From assembly GCA_051646925.1 (NCBI GenBank), contig JBOFDK010000015.1, positions 1 to 61,907 on the forward strand: DNA of 61,907 nt. Reading direction: 5' to 3'. This DNA comes from JBOFDK01 sp051646925. GTDB taxonomy: Bacteria > Bacillota > Clostridia > Lachnospirales > Cellulosilyticaceae. Positions 60,064 to 61,907 of the stretch are shown here, in pieces (position 1 is the stretch's first letter; every line of letters begins with the position of its first letter). Made by a program: the position numbers and the translations under genes. Below the pieces are notes generated by a model that ran no database searches, was not told the origin of the DNA, and saw only the letters and a program-made list of their open reading frames with translations.

Positions 60064-61907
60064 AAATACAATTACAAAAAGTGTTGCTATTATGCTTCTA
60101 GTAGTGATGGCAGTTGTGGGATTTTCAAGTTTGGCAAACTTGGCTGAAAGTAGAAGATATGGCATAGCGGCAACGTCATACGAAGAAACATATCAATTTA
60201 GAGAAAAATATTTGATACCGCTAGCATCGTATGCGAGGGATTGGATTGTACGATATGATGATGAAAATATTTTTGATGAAGAGTTAGTTAATATAGAAGA
60301 GTATAAAGTAATTTACGAACAAGAAATTCAAGAAATACAAAATAATAAAGATGAAACAAAAATAATAGATGAAATGACGTTGTTAGAAGAACGCATACGT
60401 AAAGAAGTAATAAGAGATCGCAAAGAGTATTTTGAAAAAATACAACAAGCACTTGTATATAAGCCGATTAATTTTGAATATTTGGCAATTAATGTGACAG
60501 ATAATAAAGTAATAACAAATATTGAAAATTATGATGATAACAATCGTATGCAATATATCGAAGAACTAGAAAACCGTATTATTTATGCTGAAGGTGACGG
60601 TGAAGATGTTTATATAACTAACAACGACGGATATAAGGAATATTGGGGCGGAAGGTATTATGATAACGAAAGTTTGATTAAGCAAAATATAGCTAAAACA
60701 TATCAAATTATTGTAGCGCCAAGGGATACGTTTGTTGTTCAAGATAAGTATGCAAAAGATAAAGAATTATTTATAACATATTCTGAGCAGTACAATGATA
60801 ACTTACTAAAAGGTATGATAAGTTTAGTGGTAGGTATTGTATTAATGGCATATTTAACAATTGTTGCTGGGCGAAAACCATATGATGATGAATTACATTT
60901 GAAGAAAATGGATGCAATCAATTTTGAAGTTTATGCAGTGATAGCGTTAGTGTTATTTATACTAGGCGGAGCAGTATTTATTACATTTGCAAATACAATA
61001 TTAGGAAACAATTTATATACTGCAAAGTTATATAACGCTATAATATTGCTATGTATTATGGTTGCAATAAGTTTAATATTGCTAAGTATTTATTTAATAT
61101 TTGTAAGGCTTATAAAAGGAAAATGTTTTTGGAAAAATACGATAATAGGACGTTTTGGGCGATGGATAATAAAAATGTATTCTGAAACTGAACATATAGA
61201 GGCTAGTATTATAGTCATTTTTGGAATATATCTATTAATTAATGCGATAATAGCATTTATATTTTTTGGTGGATGGGGCATTTTACGTTTTTTAATGTTC
61301 GGAGCAGCTATTATTTTTAATGGTATAGCATTAATTTTGATTGTAAAAATAATAAGCGATATTAAAAAAATTAGTTATGCAATTCAAAAGATAGAACAAG
61401 GTGATTTAGATTACCAAATTACACTAGTACAGACGCTTCCAATATTAATAAAAATATCAAAAGATATAAATAGCATTGGTTTAGGTCTTAAAAAAGCAGT
61501 AGATAAAGCATTGAAAAGTGAAAAAATGAAAGCTGAACTTATTACAAATGTATCACATGATTTAAAAACACCACTTACATCAATTATAAGTTATATAGAT
61601 TTGATGAAAGGTGAAACAATAGAAAATGAACGTGTAAATGAATATATAGAGGTTATTTCAGAAAGAGGAGAAAGACTTAAAACTTTGATACAAGACTTGG
61701 TAGAAGTATCTAAAGCTAGTACTGGTAATATGCAGGTAAACTTAGAAACAGTGGAGCTTGGACAATTTATACAACAAGCTATTGGAGAGTACACAGACCG
61801 TTTTGAAGAAAAAGAGTTAACGGTAGTCATGAATGTAGAAGAAGTATATGTAAAAGCAGATAGACATCATATGTGGCGTATTATAGATAATTTGTTTTCA
61901 AATGTTA
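60035..61907 (+). CDS. Sensor histidine kinase, C-terminus outside window (at least 624 aa)
   Basis: A GTG at 60035 (AAAGGTGG 9 nt upstream) overlaps the regulator gene by 29 nt in the +1 frame. An N-terminal membrane segment (VAIMLLVVMAVVGFSSLANL) is followed by an extracytoplasmic domain of about 200 residues rich in Glu and Tyr, then five or so membrane segments (about 260-430), a HAMP-like linker (ISYAIQKIEQGDLDYQI) and the H-box NVSHDLKTPLTSIISYIDLM. The ATPase domain begins (N-box IIDNLFSNV) and is cut at the window end. VanS/clostridial type; signal unknown. Confidence 0.92.
   Translation, partial: MVIWFKKITRNTITKSVAIMLLVVMAVVGFSSLANLAESRRYGIAATSYEETYQFREKYLIPLASYARDWIVRYDDENIFDEELVNIEEYKVIYEQEIQEIQNNKDETKIIDEMTLLEERIRKEVIRDRKEYFEKIQQALVYKPINFEYLAINVTDNKVITNIENYDDNNRMQYIEELENRIIYAEGDGEDVYITNNDGYKEYWGGRYYDNESLIKQNIAKTYQIIVAPRDTFVVQDKYAKDKELFITYSEQYNDNLLKGMISLVVGIVLMAYLTIVAGRKPYDDELHLKKMDAINFEVYAVIALVLFILGGAVFITFANTILGNNLYTAKLYNAIILLCIMVAISLILLSIYLIFVRLIKGKCFWKNTIIGRFGRWIIKMYSETEHIEASIIVIFGIYLLINAIIAFIFFGGWGILRFLMFGAAIIFNGIALILIVKIISDIKKISYAIQKIEQGDLDYQITLVQTLPILIKISKDINSIGLGLKKAVDKALKSEKMKAELITNVSHDLKTPLTSIISYIDLMKGETIENERVNEYIEVISERGERLKTLIQDLVEVSKASTGNMQVNLETVELGQFIQQAIGEYTDRFEEKELTVVMNVEEVYVKADRHHMWRIIDNLFSNV

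Overview
The window is AT-rich, gene-dense DNA of a low-GC Firmicute, most likely an anaerobic member of the Clostridia. This rests on AGGAGG-type ribosome sites, U-tailed intrinsic terminators between most transcription units, a 2[4Fe-4S] ferredoxin, an Rrf2-iscS-iscU-mnmA cluster, a THF riboswitch in front of folT, and a clostridial-style response regulator/kinase pair. No rRNA, tRNA, phage, transposase or CRISPR was seen. Genus cannot be fixed from the sequence; a Lachnospirales-like host is a guess.

Layout. 1-1.6 kb: two tandem, divergent paralogous orphan genes (minus), each with a similar promoter; the first runs off the window. 1.7-7.9 kb: an SLC13-type anion transporter, a Crp/Fnr regulator and a divergent operon of thioredoxin reductase, thioredoxin, a leaderless arylsulfotransferase and a small CxxC protein. 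Both the transporter and the thioredoxin operon carry a PrfA-like palindrome exactly 22 nt upstream of a -10 element, so this looks like a small regulon. 8-16.5 kb: ABC-F ATPase, a membrane-anchored acidic protein, topoisomerase III, ferredoxin, amino-acid permease, TypA. 16.6-22.3 kb: a purine-nucleoside ABC uptake operon (BMP lipoprotein, ATPase, two permeases) behind a promoter with an 18-bp palindromic operator, ending in a LysO-type exporter split into two ORFs. 22.4-31.6 kb: pentapeptide-repeat protein, THF riboswitch plus folT, an ABC-2 exporter, a FliB-like Cys cluster protein, a 36-residue basic peptide behind a possibly structured leader, a cyclase, a TPR protein and a secreted subtilase.

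31.8-37.9 kb: branched-chain amino-acid operon ilvN-ilvC-ilvE-ilvD-ilvB, with ilvN and ilvB at opposite ends. 38-40.4 kb: an ADP-ribosylglycohydrolase homologue with altered metal ligands, a candidate structured noncoding RNA with its own terminator, and a Gx transporter/NusG-domain-II pair. 40.6-45.8 kb: Rrf2 regulator, iscS, iscU, mnmA, then a Na/Pi cotransporter. 46-52.7 kb: glycolytic cluster gapA-pgk-tpiA-gpmI-eno; gapA is preceded by a decayed reading frame and Pgk ends in a Cys-rich tail. 52.8-61.9 kb: M3 oligopeptidase, a secreted unknown protein, secG, rnr, then a 0.66-kb gene-free stretch with hairpins and a 40-bp-period repeat array ahead of a two-component system whose kinase is cut by the window end.

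A recurring property is simple tandem repeats of different unit length (4, 5, 7, 12, 21, 40 bp) in the short gaps just upstream of ribosome sites. The most promising less-described elements are the Crp/Fnr-thioredoxin-sulfotransferase regulon, the candidate RNA at 39.2-39.5 kb, the 40-bp array at 59.1 kb and the orphan paralogue pair.
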